7,030 bases of DNA, taken from Gammaproteobacteria bacterium (GTDB taxonomy: Bacteria; Pseudomonadota; Gammaproteobacteria; Pseudomonadales; Pseudohongiellaceae). Under the pieces are notes generated by a model that searched no databases, had not been told where the DNA came from, and was given only the letters and a program-made list of their open reading frames with translations. Where the stretch lies: NCBI GenBank assembly GCA_002694855.1, contig NZNL01000005.1:9663-16692 (forward strand). Direction: 5' to 3'. The translations under genes and the position numbers were made by a program. This document shows positions 5,884 through 7,030 of the stretch, piece after piece; the first letter of the stretch is position 1; each line of letters opens with the position of its first letter.

Positions 5884-6698
5884 AAAAAAGATCTACTGCA
5901 ATGCTGACTATTTTTTCTTTCGGCTTTGCGTTTTTATACGTCCCGATTTTTTTGCTGGTCGTTTATTCGTTCAATGATTCAAGGCTGATATCCGTATGGG
6001 GCGGTTTTTCTACTCGCTGGTACACTGCCCTATTTGAAGACGAGCAAATTATTGATGCCGCTTTATTGAGCTTACAAGTTGCTGCCACTAGCGCCACCTT
6101 CGCTACAATCTTTGGCACACTTGCAGGGCTAGCACTAACCCGAATGGCAAATTTCAGAGGCAGGCTGTTCTTCACCGGTATACTCGCAGCCCCTTTAGTC
6201 ATGCCAGAAGTCATCACCGGTTTATCCTTATTGTTATTGTTTGTTAGCTTACAAGAGTTAATAGGCTGGCCAGGCAGCCGCGGCGCCATGACCATTATTA
6301 TCGCTCATATAACTTTTTCAATGGCTTATGTAGCCGTTATTGTTCAATCTCGTATGCTGACCATGAATCGTTCGCTTGAAGAGGCCGCCATGGACCTTGG
6401 GGGCCGCCCTTTTAGAGTGTTTGTGGATATTACCCTTCCCATTATTTCACCGGCGATGCTTTCTGGATGGCTGCTCGCCTTCACTCTGTCACTGGACGAT
6501 TTGGTAATCGCCAGTTTTGCGTCAGGGGCTGGATCAAATACTTTGCCGATGGTTATTTTTTCGAAAGTGAAACTAGGGGTCACTCCTGATATTAATGCTC
6601 TAGCAACGCTTATTATATTGGTTGTATCAATAGGTATCGCCATAGCAGGTTGGATAATGTTTAAACAGAATAAATCTCTGTCACAACAAAATACTTAG
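5880..6698 (+). CDS. potI: Permease subunit 2 of the polyamine ABC importer, PotI-like
   Basis: The 272-residue second permease half has six predicted membrane segments at about 8-30, 62-87, 97-121, 136-156, 193-212 and 240-261. The EAA loop at 167-186 (EEAAMDLGGRPFRVF) is canonical and would contact the ATPase. Strong PotI/PotC-type signatures are FLYVPIFLLVVYSFN, STRWY, APLVMPEVITGLSLLLLF, SGWLLAFTLSLDDLVIASF, TLPMVIFS and INALATLI. The GTG start is supported by AGGTGA at 5868-5873 and by the normal distance to the first membrane segment. It is the last gene of the importer operon. Only 50 bp separate its stop from the stop of the convergent oxygenase gene, and no convincing intrinsic terminator was seen there, so read-through antisense to that gene is possible. 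Confidence 0.93.
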   Translation: MKKRSTAMLTIFSFGFAFLYVPIFLLVVYSFNDSRLISVWGGFSTRWYTALFEDEQIIDAALLSLQVAATSATFATIFGTLAGLALTRMANFRGRLFFTGILAAPLVMPEVITGLSLLLLFVSLQELIGWPGSRGAMTIIIAHITFSMAYVAVIVQSRMLTMNRSLEEAAMDLGGRPFRVFVDITLPIISPAMLSGWLLAFTLSLDDLVIASFASGAGSNTLPMVIFSKVKLGVTPDINALATLIILVVSIGIAIAGWIMFKQNKSLSQQNT

Positions 6699-6748
6699 GC
6701 CTGTTAGTCTCTGCCGGCCCATCTAAATTACATTTAAGCAACCAACTA

Positions 6749-7030
6749 TTATTGTCTGGATGGGAATTTATCACGTGGGATATAGTCGAAAATAAAGGTA
6801 ATTCTATCTTCCTTGCCTTTATTCATTACACTATGGGTTTTCTGATTATTGATTTCATAAGCCTTACCGACTTCAAAGTGATAAGGCCGGCCATCAATCA
6901 TAAACCTGACTCGCGAATTTGTTGTAATAGGTATATGAATTCTGTGCCCAGCATGAAAAGACGGGTGCGTATCCGTATGTGGCTTTATAATGCCCCCAGC
7001 GAGTAATTTTGCAGCCATAGCTCTTACGAT
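6749..7030 (-). CDS. Aspartyl/asparaginyl beta-hydroxylase family 2OG-Fe(II) oxygenase (C-terminal part, runs off right edge)
   Basis: The minus-strand frame is open from the right edge to a TAA at 6749-6751. An internal ATG at 7016-7018 is not the likely start because the family pattern begins before it. The sequence matches the double-stranded beta-helix core of the Asp/Asn beta-hydroxylase family (PF05118). It has PHTD with His (codon 6977-6979) and Asp (6971-6973), RIHIPI with Arg (6941-6943) and His (6935-6937), THSV with His (6833-6835), and EDRITFIFDY with Arg (6803-6805). By recalled spacing, these His would be metal ligands, and the Arg-x-His pair and last Arg would hold 2-oxoglutarate, as H679/H725 and R688/H690/R735 do in mammalian AspH. 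The substrate may be a protein side chain or a small molecule; nothing here decides. It faces the importer operon tail to tail, so shared regulation is not implied. Confidence 0.82.
   Translation of the reverse strand: MVRAMAAKLLAGGIIKPHTDTHPSFHAGHRIHIPITTNSRVRFMIDGRPYHFEVGKAYEINNQKTHSVMNKGKEDRITFIFDYIPRDKFPSRQ

Noticed and set aside
5536..6643. Antisense open frames under the permease genes
   Set aside because: They mirror strongly conserved permease codons on the other strand, carry no recognisable domain and lack ribosome sites.
6699..6748. Intrinsic terminator between the convergent genes
   Set aside because: Only a 4-bp GGCC/GGCC pairing (6698-6701 with 6716-6719) was found, with no following T-run on either strand.

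Overview
This 7 kb window holds a complete four-gene polyamine-type ABC importer operon, a divergent pair of flavoprotein oxidoreductase genes, and the C-terminal part of a 2-oxoglutarate (2OG) oxygenase. All identifications come from reading the translated sequences and recalling family members; no search was run. The importer proteins resemble Escherichia coli PotF, PotG, PotH and PotI along their whole length and in the same order. Together with moderate GC, Shine-Dalgarno sites and GTG starts, this suggests a Gram-negative proteobacterium, most likely a gammaproteobacterium. The exact taxon cannot be fixed from this window.

Layout. Positions 1-2247 (minus strand) carry two tandem paralogues of the phytoene-dehydrogenase-like / PYROXD2-like FAD family. 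The upstream gene (628-2247) is complete. The downstream one (1-635) runs off the left edge, and the two overlap by 8 bp. Positions 2248-2659 form a 412-bp divergent intergenic region with no credible gene. It contains a candidate sigma70 promoter for the importer and several palindromes that could be operators, the best being a perfect 15-bp one 44 bp before the potF-like start. Positions 2660-6698 (plus strand) carry binding protein, ATPase, permease 1 and permease 2, with gaps of 10, 11 and 31 bp. The 31-bp gap is bridged by a 12-codon mini-ORF. Positions 6749-7030 (minus strand) encode the end of an aspartyl/asparaginyl beta-hydroxylase-fold protein, convergent with the importer and cut by the right edge.

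How the parts may work together. The binding protein should capture a polyamine-like cation in the periplasm, and the two permeases with the ATPase should import it. The two flavoproteins share the divergent control region and might oxidise the imported compound or something derived from it; this is inference from position only. The binding pocket mixes PotF-like and PotD-like residues and lacks one PotF carboxylate, so putrescine should not be assumed as the ligand. No recognised polyamine catabolic gene (aminotransferase, gamma-glutamyl-putrescine synthetase, aldehyde dehydrogenase) lies in the window.
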